Numbered from the stretch's first letter, positions 34,032-42,932 are shown. The stretch is DNA of 64,000 nucleotides from an uncultured Bacteroidales bacterium (GCA_934717185.1 CAKUYQ010000006.1:1-64000), one strand, 5' to 3'. The notes: generated from the sequence alone by a model not told the origin. Numbers and translations: made by a program.

Positions 34032-35471
34032 TTATTCAAAAAGACTGTCGAGCGTTACAACCTTTTGAAATATTCCACTATGGATTCCATATTTCAATCC
34101 AAACGTAGTAACCAATGTCATCTGCACATTATGCCTCTTGCTCACATGTTCGGTTACCCAACTTATTCTGCTACGCAACAGTTGCTCATAGTCATTAGTA
34201 ACAGTAAACTCATCCTTTACAAACTTCATCTCGCACAGATTAACCACTCTGTCCTTTCTGTTTATAATAAGATCTATCTGCATCCCTTTCCTCTCCTCTG
34301 TCCCCTTGAGTGTCCATGCCGAATTCTCGGAACTTACGCCACCTACATTCAGAGCATTCTTAAGTTGTTTAACATGTTTGAGGCACGCATCCTCAAAAGC
34401 GTACCCACGCCATGTATTCAATACAGGAAGGTTCTCATTGTTCTGCCAAAAATGTTCCTCCCTGTTTTTGCCATCTACATTGTTAAGATAGAACTTGCAG
34501 AACGGATCTATAAGTCTGTAGCACATGTGGCGTTTGTCATTCTCAAAAGGTTTGTAACATTCAATAAAATCGCTCGCCTCAAGAACTCGCAATATATTAG
34601 ACAGCTGTCCGCCCAACGCAATACCGGTACCTTTAGATAACTCCTCCCTACTTAACCCTGTATGTTTTTTAGACAATAACCGTATAATGGATTTATACCT
34701 TTCCGGCATATTGAAGATTGAATTGAACAATCTTTCAAATTCGTCTTTCAGTTTTGCCTTCTTTACAAAGAAAAGGCTATCAATAACCTGAGCCAATGAC
34801 ATCCCCGGCTCAACATAACTTAGATACATTGGTATTCCACCTGTTGTCATGTACAGCTGAAGAATATCATATCTTGTCATTGTAACACCCTGGTTTTTCA
34901 GCAATTCCTCTGTCTCTTTCAATGTGAACGGGGATAATTGAATCTCCGAATTTACACGGTCATACAGTCCACCGTATGAATTAATCAAGTTATCCCTAAT
35001 CCAAGACGTAGCAGACCCGCATACTATAAGCATCAAATTATCATTACCGGCAGCCCATCCATTCCAAAAATGCTCAAAAGCGGTAATAAACCCGGATTTT
35101 ACAGTATCCATCCACGGCATTTCATCTATGAAAACAACCAATTTTTCTTGTTTTGATCTTCCCGACAAAAGAGAGACTAATCTATCAAATGCCTCCATCC
35201 AATCTTTTGGGTATGTTTTTTCTTGTGACCCATACCTTACAAGAGAGGAATGAAACGCAGATAATTGAGCAGAAAGCAGATTTTTGCCATCTAACTCAAT
35301 AGGTGAAACGCCGGTATGATAAAACGCAAACTTATCCTTGAACAACTCACGGATAAGATAGGTTTTTCCAACGCGTCTACGCCCATAAACCGCAACAAGC
35401 TGAGCTTGACTTCTATTATATATACGCATTAGCTCAGCCGATTCATCTTTACGTCCTATTATTGTACCCAT
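34032..35471 (-). CDS. DUF234-type ATPase with nuclease-like C-terminus (1)
   Basis: A 479-residue P-loop protein. Walker A is VYGRRRVGKTYLI (about residues 29-40), Walker B is LVVFIDEMPWMD, and sensor ICGSATSWI follows, as in the archaeal-type ATPases joined to DUF234. A winged-helix segment (LSREELSKGTGIALGG) is next, and the end has a PD-(D/E)XK-like box, QIDLIINRKD followed by NLCEMKF. Such genes are common and scattered in Bacteroidota, and their job is unknown; mobile DNA or stress roles have been suggested. It has a good GGAGG site and three tandem palindromes upstream. A paralogue lies at 45650-47062. Confidence 0.82.
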   Translation of the reverse strand: MGTIIGRKDESAELMRIYNRSQAQLVAVYGRRRVGKTYLIRELFKDKFAFYHTGVSPIELDGKNLLSAQLSAFHSSLVRYGSQEKTYPKDWMEAFDRLVSLLSGRSKQEKLVVFIDEMPWMDTVKSGFITAFEHFWNGWAAGNDNLMLIVCGSATSWIRDNLINSYGGLYDRVNSEIQLSPFTLKETEELLKNQGVTMTRYDILQLYMTTGGIPMYLSYVEPGMSLAQVIDSLFFVKKAKLKDEFERLFNSIFNMPERYKSIIRLLSKKHTGLSREELSKGTGIALGGQLSNILRVLEASDFIECYKPFENDKRHMCYRLIDPFCKFYLNNVDGKNREEHFWQNNENLPVLNTWRGYAFEDACLKHVKQLKNALNVGGVSSENSAWTLKGTEERKGMQIDLIINRKDRVVNLCEMKFVKDEFTVTNDYEQLLRSRISWVTEHVSKRHNVQMTLVTTFGLKYGIHSGIFQKVVTLDSLFE

Positions 35472-35509
35472 ATAAATACCTCCGTATTAATTTATAGCTT
35501 ATAGTTATT

Positions 35510-35532
35510 TGGCATTGGCTTTGGCGTTAGCT
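35510..35532. repeat. Hexamer repeat (copy 4)
   Basis: GGCATTGGCTTTGGCGTTAG, four units of the GCYAAM repeat read on the minus strand, 39 bp upstream of the DUF234 ATPase start. Confidence 0.55.
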
Positions 35533-35614
35533 CTCTTAATGACTAATGACGGCTAAATCCAACGCTTTCCATAAACTATACACACTCTCAACTGTTAACT
35601 TTTATTTTCGTTAT

Positions 35615-35755
35615 TTTGCCCGCAATTTAAGAAAATTATCTTTCGCGGGCAAACATAAGACGCAGAATTGCCCGTGAAACACTATTTTTTCATTTCACGG
35701 GCAACGCAAATCAATATTTTTGCAGATTTAGTTTTTAATCGTAAATCTGCAAAAA
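35615..35755. repeat. Three tandem palindromes upstream of ATPase 1
   Basis: Perfect inverted repeats in a row: TTTGCCCGC (35615-35623)/GCGGGCAAA (35645-35653); TTGCCCGTGAAA (35668-35679)/TTTCACGGGCAA (35693-35704) around a T-rich loop; and TTTTTGCAGATTTA (35717-35730)/TAAATCTGCAAAAA (35742-35755). The core C-(G/A)-CGGGCAA occurs four times across the first two. The spacer 35472-36083 has no gene; these palindromes, two hexamer repeats and hairpins are all I see in it. Confidence 0.75.
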
Positions 35756-35830
35756 CGAAACAATGCTTTGCAATCTACAAAGGAGAGAACAATCTTAAAA
35801 CATCTGCCGGAGAAGTTGTGAAGTGGGCAA

Positions 35831-35854
35831 ATGGTGTTCAATGAACAACACCAT
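35831..35854 (+). terminator. Hairpin, possible weak terminator
   Basis: ATGGTGTT (35831-35838) pairs with AACACCAT (35847-35854), followed by CTTTATTTG. Too few T residues for a confident call. Confidence 0.3.
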
Positions 35855-35903
35855 CTTTATTTGTTGCCATTAGTATCTGCTTGATTCTGGTTACGGTGCC
35901 AAT

Positions 35904-35932
35904 AAAAAAGGCGGCCGGAAACACCGGCCACC
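35904..35932 (-). terminator. Terminator of the first LRR lipoprotein gene
   Basis: On the minus strand a 9-bp GC-rich stem (35932-35924 with 35918-35910, one C/A mismatch) is followed by TTTTTT. It is 152 bp after the stop of the lipoprotein gene at 36084. Confidence 0.7.
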
Positions 35933-36035
35933 TTCTCACATATTATAGTACCTAATGATGTTTCACATCAAATAATCAAAACACAATAAATTTATTTTCA
36001 ATTAGCTACAACCTATTATATATAGATAATAATAT

Positions 36036-36065
36036 AGCCAAAGCCAACGCTAACGCCAAAGCTTA
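36036..36065. repeat. Hexamer repeat (copy 5)
   Basis: AGCCAAAGCCAACGCTAACG and CCAAAGC, five GCYAAM units, 18 bp after the stop of the lipoprotein gene. Confidence 0.6.
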
Positions 36066-36083
36066 GTTATATGGAAGTATAAA

Positions 36084-38747
36084 TTACTCTTCTGGTATAA
36101 CTATAATGTTTGACTTAACAGTAGACTCAGAGAATGGTGTCTTGAATGTATAAGTAACATAAGCAGCTACTACAGCAGACTGAAGTTTTGTACCTGCGTT
36201 CTTCCACTGGAATTTACCGTCTTTAGCCTCTGTGCTAACCTTTGTTACATCCCTGTAAGTCACAGGATCTGCATTTACAAGCTCAAAGAATGCGCCATAG
36301 TCAGCAGCTGTAACATCAACGAAGTCAGCAGCTTTGATTGTGTTATCAGTACCATCCTGAGCAACACCACCTTTAACCATCAATTTACCATTGAAGTAAA
36401 CATCGTAGTTAACAGCAAAGTCTTTCTCATCTGCATTACCGTTTACAAGATCAACAAGCTCATTATCCTTAACCTGTTTGATCTCAATAGGGTTAATGAA
36501 TACAACTGTTCTTGTCAATTCATCATCCTCACCATTGATATAGTGTACAATGAAATTCAAGTCGTAGCTTCTCTGAGCCTCTGTAAGCTTATCGCCAAGG
36601 CCAAGAAGAATACCCTCACCTGTAGTTGTACCAAAGAGCTCTGCCAAAGTAGCCTTACCGGTTACACCTGTCTCAGCATCACCGTAAGCTGTACCGGCCA
36701 TAGTAATCTTCTTATCTGCATAATCCTTAGCAAGAACTAAGTCGAATGTAGAACCGTTAACTTTCTTAGCCTCAGCATTACCGAATATCTTGTTCAATGC
36801 CGGAGCATAGTTATATGCCTCACCAAAGTACATCTGCATCTGATATCCGCTAGTAGTATTCATACCCTTAGTAGCAGTTGTAGTGCTTCCGTTGTAACGG
36901 TAACCCTCAACAACATTCAAAGCAAGAACAGGTTTAACAACATTCCATTTCCACTTGATAACCAAAATAGGTTTAGTCTTGTCTGAAGGTGTAATTGTTG
37001 TTACAGCTGTATTCTCACCAAACTTAGAGTAAGGGGTAACTTTCAAACTCATTGCATAAGTATCAACGTTTATAGCCTCAAAGTTATAAACAAACTTAGC
37101 GGCTTTATCATACCTGGTATTGTCACCATTTATAATAGTTTCTACAGTAGCGTCTGTATAAACAGTCTTAAATGTATTCTTATCCAAACCAAGCTCGTTG
37201 TAAATATCATTCATCTGTTCCCATGTGTAACCGGCGACATCTGAGAAGTTCTCCTCATAAGGAGTTGCACCGGAAACTGTAGTACCATCAAACATCTCGT
37301 TGTAATTGAATGTTTCAAGGTTTATTTCCGGTAATACATAAGCATCATTCAAACCTCCCATAAACACAATTTCTGTGTTTTCATTGATATGATTAGTTGA
37401 ACGATTTTTTGTAATACCGTATATTTCATGTCCTTTCATTAAGTACAATGTCTTAAGAGATGGCATGTTACAGTACAAATCTGTCAAAGCAGTATTATTT
37501 CTAAGATCCAACGTGGTGAATAGATTGTCATTACAATTCAAATACTCCAAAGCTGTATTATTGCTAAGGTCCAATGAAGTAAGCATATTACCATTGCACT
37601 CCAAACGTGTCAAAGCAGTATTTTTGCTAAGATCCAATGTAGTAAGATAATTACCCCTGCACCACAACTCATCTAAAGTTCTAAAATACCCTATTCCTTT
37701 TAAAGATGATATTCCGCCATCTTGAAGATCAAATTTTTTATATAGAGATGAACTATTCCATCCATCAACATCTGAAAATGTTAATCTACCATCTTTATTC
37801 ATATCGCAATTCGCAAGCAGATATTTTTTAAAGTTAGCATCTGGGATATCCAATTCTGCTTTAACAGTTAATACTTCCATTGGTTTTACCTTTGAGCGGG
37901 TGATGGTAAGTGGTGCAGATGTTTTCTTTTCTATTGTCGCAGCGGAGGTGACAATCTCAACAGTTATGCCCTTGCTAAATGTTACAGGCGGCAGGGCAAT
38001 CCAAAAGTCGGTGGCAGTTGCTGCATTTATAGCAGTATTGTTACACTCTAATGTTATGCTGTTGCCGGCGTTCTCGCCAAACTCAATGGTAGGCGCGCCC
38101 TCTGCAGAGCAATTTATTGTAGCAGTTCCACTAAGTTTTTCATCATTATTGCCCTTAATGGTTATGCTCTTAATCTTGATCTCTTCATCGGTACTTTTAA
38201 GCTGCAACTTGAGGAATCCGAACACATTCTTAAAATTCAAAGCATTATCACTCTTGGATGAAGTCACTGCTACCATTGGAAGAGAGCCTTCTCCAAAAGA
38301 ACCTTTTGCATATGTTTGCGTACTTGGAATAGTTACATTAAGAGCATGGCTGCCATTAGAACCAATATATTCTACATTTCCGTAAGGATAGTAGGCTATA
38401 TTTGCTTCAAAAGGGTCTCCGGAACCACCTGAAAATTCATCATCATTTGCCTTAACAAAGGTAGTTGTGGTTTTTCCACTAAATCCATCCTTTACCTTAT
38501 ACTCTTCATTTACATTTCGGCCCCGAAATATAGATATATGGTCATTATTACACCACAGTACACGTGTGCCGTCTGTGGTCGTTGTCTTAGTGTCAACAGC
38601 GTCAATACCGGCAGAGGGCATAGAGGCAATAAATTCAATAGGAGATGCATTGTCTATTTCCAACCCATCCTCCTTTTTATCGCAAGAAGATAATAGCAAC
38701 ATAAATGCTGCTGCTAAAACTCCCAATCTTAAAAAATTAGTTTTCAT
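36084..38747 (-). CDS. Fimbrillin-like/LRR lipoprotein (paralogue A)
   Basis: An 887-residue surface lipoprotein: leader ending LLLSSC (Cys22), then an Mfa/fimbrillin-like module (about 30-295: RVLWCNNDHISIFRG, FEANIAYYPYG, DFWIALPPVTFSKGI). A short EF-hand-like loop DMNKDGRLTFSDV near 312 leads into four or five 21-residue leucine-rich repeats (LDLSKNTALTRLECNGNMLT type). The last ~400 residues, from about 470, form an unassigned secreted domain. The first module is almost the same as in the genes at 39234 and 42933. Preceded by a 38-residue peptide gene and a 121-bp element, and followed by a terminator. Adhesion is the likely role (inference). Confidence 0.8.
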   Translation of the reverse strand: MKTNFLRLGVLAAAFMLLLSSCDKKEDGLEIDNASPIEFIASMPSAGIDAVDTKTTTTDGTRVLWCNNDHISIFRGRNVNEEYKVKDGFSGKTTTTFVKANDDEFSGGSGDPFEANIAYYPYGNVEYIGSNGSHALNVTIPSTQTYAKGSFGEGSLPMVAVTSSKSDNALNFKNVFGFLKLQLKSTDEEIKIKSITIKGNNDEKLSGTATINCSAEGAPTIEFGENAGNSITLECNNTAINAATATDFWIALPPVTFSKGITVEIVTSAATIEKKTSAPLTITRSKVKPMEVLTVKAELDIPDANFKKYLLANCDMNKDGRLTFSDVDGWNSSSLYKKFDLQDGGISSLKGIGYFRTLDELWCRGNYLTTLDLSKNTALTRLECNGNMLTSLDLSNNTALEYLNCNDNLFTTLDLRNNTALTDLYCNMPSLKTLYLMKGHEIYGITKNRSTNHINENTEIVFMGGLNDAYVLPEINLETFNYNEMFDGTTVSGATPYEENFSDVAGYTWEQMNDIYNELGLDKNTFKTVYTDATVETIINGDNTRYDKAAKFVYNFEAINVDTYAMSLKVTPYSKFGENTAVTTITPSDKTKPILVIKWKWNVVKPVLALNVVEGYRYNGSTTTATKGMNTTSGYQMQMYFGEAYNYAPALNKIFGNAEAKKVNGSTFDLVLAKDYADKKITMAGTAYGDAETGVTGKATLAELFGTTTGEGILLGLGDKLTEAQRSYDLNFIVHYINGEDDELTRTVVFINPIEIKQVKDNELVDLVNGNADEKDFAVNYDVYFNGKLMVKGGVAQDGTDNTIKAADFVDVTAADYGAFFELVNADPVTYRDVTKVSTEAKDGKFQWKNAGTKLQSAVVAAYVTYTFKTPFSESTVKSNIIVIPEE

Positions 38748-38807
38748 AAATTTATTAGATTAATCGTTTTTAATTGTCAATTAAATGTTTTTTGTTCACT
38801 GTACAGA

Positions 38808-38855
38808 AGTTAAGTTAGAGAAGTAAATGCAAGGCGTCATGACCCTAACTTAACT
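38808..38855. repeat. Inverted repeat in the leader of paralogue A
   Basis: AGTTAAGTTAG (38808-38818) pairs perfectly with CTAACTTAACT (38845-38855). The matching place upstream of paralogue C also forms a stem, but with different bases. Confidence 0.6.
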
Positions 38856-38894
38856 CCCGTATGTCCGCTTTTTCAAAAGCACCACGGATTTTGC

Positions 38895-39015
38895 TTTAAT
38901 TCAATAAAAAGATGAAGAGCAAGGCTTGCGAAACTGAGTATTCCGGAGTTTACTTTTGTAAATGAGGAAATACGAAGTGAGCATAACACAGCTATTCGCT
39001 TTTTATTGAATTAAA
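38895..39015. mobile_element. 121-bp element with 17-bp terminal inverted repeats (copy 1)
   Basis: TTTAATTCAATAAAAAG (38895-38911) and CTTTTTATTGAATTAAA (38999-39015) are perfect inverted ends. The interior (for example gagcaaggcttgcgaaac, gtattccggagtttac, gaggaaatacgaagtg) is nearly the same in the two copies at 44.6-45.0 kb. No gene inside. It could be a MITE or a folded RNA leader. Confidence 0.75.
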
Positions 39016-39017
39016 CA

Positions 39018-39134
39018 CTACTCCCAGCCCTGTTCAGGGTCAGACCCTATCGGCTCCGTAGAAGTAGCAAATCCTTTTTCAATTGTAATTTCAAACTGTA
39101 GCACTTCAGGTGCCTCATAAACTTTTATTTCCAT
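39018..39134 (-). CDS. 38-residue peptide preceding lipoprotein gene (A)
   Basis: A short gene, MEIKVYEAPEVLQFEITIEK followed by GFATSTEPIGSDPEQGWE. It differs from the copy at 44974-45090 in only a few residues, and most of the DNA changes are at third positions or give like residues, which supports real translation. There is no signal peptide. Small proteins with this KVYEAPEV start often precede fimbrillin-type lipoprotein genes in Bacteroidales (family knowledge); the role is unknown. Its stop codon lies 2 bp from the 121-bp element. Confidence 0.65.
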   Translation of the reverse strand: MEIKVYEAPEVLQFEITIEKGFATSTEPIGSDPEQGWE

Positions 39135-39233
39135 TGTAATCAATTGTTTTATAAATTATTCCATTTAATAACCATTTTTTATGTAATACTGCAAACGTTA
39201 GGTATTTTATAAAAATGTTACTTTCATTGATGC

Positions 39234-41327
39234 CTATTGCATCTCAACCGCCCTAATTATATCAAAGCAGAAACCATCCTGTAATTTAACACCTCTCTCA
39301 ACCTTGCCGCTTGCAATGTCATAAATATATACACCGGCACTAAGATTATTTTGATTGGCAATACCAATATAAGCTTTGCCATTTACAATTGCTGTACGCT
39401 GGGAAAAACGGCCGCTGCAATAAGGAAGATCTGTACCGTTGTACTTTACTCTTTCTCTGTTACCATTACTAAGATTTATGATAGAATAAAAATGACTTGG
39501 GCTGTCTATCTTTGTTCCCAAGCTGTTTTTTCTTGAGTATGCCAACGCCTTTCCATTGCCCAAATATTGCACAGTCAAAAGTTTTCCCTCAGGATTAGGA
39601 AACCCGTTATAGCTTTCGTCAAACTTTACCTCTCCTGCTTTAATGCGCAGTAGTGAGCCAAACTCCGTCTTATCAACCTCAGTAAGTCCGGCTATATACA
39701 GATTGCCGTTCTCGTCATACATTATTGTATTCTGCATTAACTCTCCATATGCACTGGCTGCAGATTCCGTTGCAAGTGTAGTTGGGGCAATATTGTCTGA
39801 TTTGATAGCCATCGTTGTAGGATCTATCAGCGCTACATGTAACCTTGATGCTGTGACATCGGCTTTTCGGCCCGAATCGTTCTTGGTTACATAAAAATAA
39901 AGCAGATCTTTGGATTTCTCTCTATAGGTAAGAAGTCCCGATGTAGACAAACATCTAAATCCTTCAGGAATAGCAATATCCAATGTACCCTCACTTATAA
40001 CAGACATATCGCTTTCCCTCAATTTAGACCAAGAAACTACCTTATTGTCTGCGTCTGTACCAACAATTATAAGGGTAGTTCCATTATCTATCCATGCATG
40101 AGTGTACTTACGGGCAAAATAGGTATTCTTTACAAATGGTTTCTCACTTATTAATTCAGCAAATTCGCTCCCAGATGCATCTACCTTAATCTCAAATTTC
40201 ACAAATCTGTCTCCGGATTCGGGAATCTGATAATGGTATTTACCCTTTGTAATACTCTCCATTGTATACTTGTTGGTAATTTCAAGACCTTTACCATAAA
40301 ATCTATCAAATTTAACTGTAGGCTGGTCTGCTGTAAGAGCATTCACTTTCCTTACGAATATACCATTCTTGTTCATGCTCATTCCGCCATGTTTTACAGG
40401 GCATACATATAGTTCATACTGATAATTCTTCACATTTGACTTAATTGTCAATACTTCCATTGGTTTTACCTTTGAGCGGGTGATGGTAAGTGATGCAGAT
40501 GTTTTCTTTTCTATTGTCGTAGCGGAGGTGACTATCTCAACTATAATGCCTTTACTAAAGGTTACAGGCGGCAAGGCAATCCAAAAGTCTGTGGATGACG
40601 TTGCATTTATAGTAGTGTTGTTACAATCTAATATAATGCTCTTTCCTGCATCTGAATTAAATTTAATGGTAGGTTCACCGTTAAATAAACAACTTACAGT
40701 AGCTTCACCGCTGAGTTTTTCATCATTATTGCCTTTAACGATAATCTGTTTGATTGTAATTGTTGACTCTGCACTTTTTAGCTGTAGTTTTAGAAATCCA
40801 AATAGATTTTTAAAATCTAAAGCATTATCATTTTTTGAGGAAGTTACGGCTACCATTGGGAGAGTGCCTTCTCCAAAAGAGCCTTTAGCGTATGTTTGCG
40901 TACTTGGGATATTTGCACTAAGAGCATGGCTACCATTGGAACCAATATATTCTACATTTCCATAAGGATAGTAGGCTATATTTGCCTCAAAAGGATCTCC
41001 GGAGCCACCTGAAAATTCATCATCATTTGCCTTAACAAAGGTAGTTGTGGTTTTTCCACTAAATCCATCCTTTACCTTATACTCTTCATTTACATTCCGG
41101 CCCCGAAATATAGATATATGGTCACTGTTACACCACAACACACGTGTACCGTCTACAGTAGTTGTCTTTGTGTCAACAGCATCAATGCCGGCAGAGGGCA
41201 TAGAGGCAATAAATTCAATAGAAGATGCATTGTTTATTTCCAACCCATCCTCCTTTTTGTCGCAGGAAGATAGCAGCAAGATTGCACCTGCTGCTAAAAC
41301 TCCCAACTTTAAAAAATTAGGTTTCAT
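39234..41327 (-). CDS. Fimbrillin-like/DUF4374 fusion lipoprotein (paralogue B)
   Basis: A 697-residue lipoprotein with leader ending LLLSSC (Cys22) and the shared fimbrillin-like module (about 30-295). From about residue 305 it changes to a DUF4374-like beta-propeller: KGKYHYQIPESGDRFVKFEI, FARKYTHAWIDNGTTLIIVG, SDMSVISEGTLDI and FCFDIIRAVEMQ. Stand-alone DUF4374 proteins usually accompany TonB receptors for iron uptake, so its fusion to this module is uncommon. No leucine-rich repeats. The gene follows the 418-residue hypothetical gene on the same strand, with 233 bp and two hairpins between. Confidence 0.78.
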   Translation of the reverse strand: MKPNFLKLGVLAAGAILLLSSCDKKEDGLEINNASSIEFIASMPSAGIDAVDTKTTTVDGTRVLWCNSDHISIFRGRNVNEEYKVKDGFSGKTTTTFVKANDDEFSGGSGDPFEANIAYYPYGNVEYIGSNGSHALSANIPSTQTYAKGSFGEGTLPMVAVTSSKNDNALDFKNLFGFLKLQLKSAESTITIKQIIVKGNNDEKLSGEATVSCLFNGEPTIKFNSDAGKSIILDCNNTTINATSSTDFWIALPPVTFSKGIIVEIVTSATTIEKKTSASLTITRSKVKPMEVLTIKSNVKNYQYELYVCPVKHGGMSMNKNGIFVRKVNALTADQPTVKFDRFYGKGLEITNKYTMESITKGKYHYQIPESGDRFVKFEIKVDASGSEFAELISEKPFVKNTYFARKYTHAWIDNGTTLIIVGTDADNKVVSWSKLRESDMSVISEGTLDIAIPEGFRCLSTSGLLTYREKSKDLLYFYVTKNDSGRKADVTASRLHVALIDPTTMAIKSDNIAPTTLATESAASAYGELMQNTIMYDENGNLYIAGLTEVDKTEFGSLLRIKAGEVKFDESYNGFPNPEGKLLTVQYLGNGKALAYSRKNSLGTKIDSPSHFYSIINLSNGNRERVKYNGTDLPYCSGRFSQRTAIVNGKAYIGIANQNNLSAGVYIYDIASGKVERGVKLQDGFCFDIIRAVEMQ

Positions 41328-41370
41328 CCTATCAAAATTTTTAATTTCAAAATAATAATTAAAAATTTAC

Positions 41371-41403
41371 GAGAGTCTGATAGCCGTTCACTATCGTTCT
41401 CTC
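41371..41403. promoter_or_regulatory. Symmetric hairpin upstream of paralogue B
   Basis: GAGAG-TCT-GATAG, loop CCGTTCA, CTATC-GTT-CTCTC: two 5-bp stems around a 3x3 internal loop, 44 bp before the start codon of paralogue B. Confidence 0.45.
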
Positions 41404-41408
41404 TCACA

Positions 41409-41460
41409 ATGAAAATCTTTGATATCTCAACTTGGACAATTTAATTTCAAAGATTTTCAT
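41409..41460. repeat. 14-bp perfect inverted repeat upstream of paralogue B
   Basis: ATGAAAATCTTTGA (41409-41422) pairs with TCAAAGATTTTCAT (41447-41460). Near it, at 41517-41537, lies aacacagctatcgctttt, a remnant like the right end of the 121-bp element. Confidence 0.6.
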
Positions 41461-41560
41461 GTTCGGTTTCATAAAATGATTAGATTAATTGTTTTTCAAT
41501 TAGTTGTCTTTTATTCACACAACACAGCTATCGCTTTTCACACACGTTACAACTATAAAA

Positions 41561-42817
41561 TTATTGCTTAGCAGTAGTTATTTCCTCTAAATGTTCTAAT
41601 AACGTATCAAAGAAATCCTCTTCTTCACATTCCTTAAACGGATCTTTAATTTTCCTACATCTTTCTAAAACAGTTTTATTAAACTGTTCTATATCATTGC
41701 TGTCATTCTGTTGATTATCTACGTCAAGGCCTAAATTTTTGATAAATGTTTCGTAGTCTTTTCTGCTCATTATTAGAGAAAAGTTGCCACCGTTTATCTT
41801 ACCCATAGACCATAAATAAGCATCCAGTATATCATATAGTTGGCGGTTGAACATGTTGCTACTAATACACAGGCAGTCCTTTAACGCTGTAACTTGCTTT
41901 AGGAAGGTATCTATATCTAAATTTTGTCCGCTACCTTTCCATGCACACTTCTCATCTAAGTATTTACATACAACAGGGAGCATTGTTTTAGCTAATGAAT
42001 CGTATATTGGAAAACCATTAGGATATTTGTCAGCATACATCATTAGCGCGAAGTAAGAATATTTTGACACTAATGATGTTGCAACGCCTGCTGTTGAGCA
42101 GTTCTTATGAATACCGTATGATTTATTGAACAGATCTTCTATTCTTTTGTCTTTTACCGCGTTTGAATCATTTTTTGAAATGGCCTCAAGATATGAATGT
42201 AATTTTTCAGACAATATCTCATAACTCTTAAAATCAGATATGGTGGAAGTCAATTCCTCTATCCCATAATATCTGCGCGACATATTTGTTGAGTACATTG
42301 CGTCTATTACTCTTAATTGAAGCAATATATCATGATAGTTTAAAGCAGTTTCTGAATTTTTTGGAGTTTCTGAATTTTTAAATATATTGTGTATAACCCA
42401 TCTGTCTGCTGAGTATGATGATATGTCACCCTTCACCTTATTTGATTCAATAAGCTCTTCCTCTCGTGTAAGTTTTTCATCTATACATAACATAACCTCA
42501 ATTATTTTCAATCTCTTATAAGAGAGGCTACTTATGAAGGGATGGTAGTTGTTACAATTAGGGTTAACCCTAAAAACAGAAATTCTACCACTTTGATGTT
42601 TCAACACAATATATTCATCTTTAATGACAAAGCCACCCTCTTTACCACCCAACAATGTAATTATTTTTGAACCGAAGGTTCGTGTATTCCAATTCTCATC
42701 AAATGGGAAATTTATCTTTGCAGCAATTTCTCTTAATGCCTGTTTAGTATTACCACATTTTACGATAAGTTTATCATTATTACATGCTTCCATAACTTTA
42801 AATATTTGTTTATTCAT
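41561..42817 (-). CDS. Hypothetical protein, 418 residues
   Basis: Not recognised. The first ~60 residues (IVKCGNTKQALREIAAKINF and NWNTRTFGSKI) look like a small KilA/NTR-type or DNA-associated module found at the start of various Bacteroidota accessory proteins. The C-terminal half is helical, with RVIDAMYSTNM, LVSKYSYFALMMY and GFPIYDSLAKTMLPVV; the SKY...FPIYDS pattern recalls helix-hairpin-helix glycosylase-like defence proteins, but this is weak. No signal peptide, so cytoplasmic. It stands alone among surface-lipoprotein genes, with a 7-bp palindrome just upstream. Low-GC, Asn/Lys-rich composition compared with its neighbours hints at transfer. Confidence 0.65.
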   Translation of the reverse strand: MNKQIFKVMEACNNDKLIVKCGNTKQALREIAAKINFPFDENWNTRTFGSKIITLLGGKEGGFVIKDEYIVLKHQSGRISVFRVNPNCNNYHPFISSLSYKRLKIIEVMLCIDEKLTREEELIESNKVKGDISSYSADRWVIHNIFKNSETPKNSETALNYHDILLQLRVIDAMYSTNMSRRYYGIEELTSTISDFKSYEILSEKLHSYLEAISKNDSNAVKDKRIEDLFNKSYGIHKNCSTAGVATSLVSKYSYFALMMYADKYPNGFPIYDSLAKTMLPVVCKYLDEKCAWKGSGQNLDIDTFLKQVTALKDCLCISSNMFNRQLYDILDAYLWSMGKINGGNFSLIMSRKDYETFIKNLGLDVDNQQNDSNDIEQFNKTVLERCRKIKDPFKECEEEDFFDTLLEHLEEITTAKQ

Positions 42818-42837
42818 TAAAATTTTTCTTTTTGTAG

Positions 42838-42857
42838 TGTGGATCTACCTATCCACA
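42838..42857. promoter_or_regulatory. Palindrome before the hypothetical gene
   Basis: TGTGGAT (42838-42844) and ATCCACA (42851-42857) around 6 nt, 21 bp before the start of the 418-residue gene. Possible operator or leader hairpin. Confidence 0.4.
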
Positions 42858-42932
42858 TATTCACTTTGACAATCTTCTTTTTACAATTTCCGCAATCCTC
42901 TGATTAGTATTATCATTATTTGTATATTAAGA

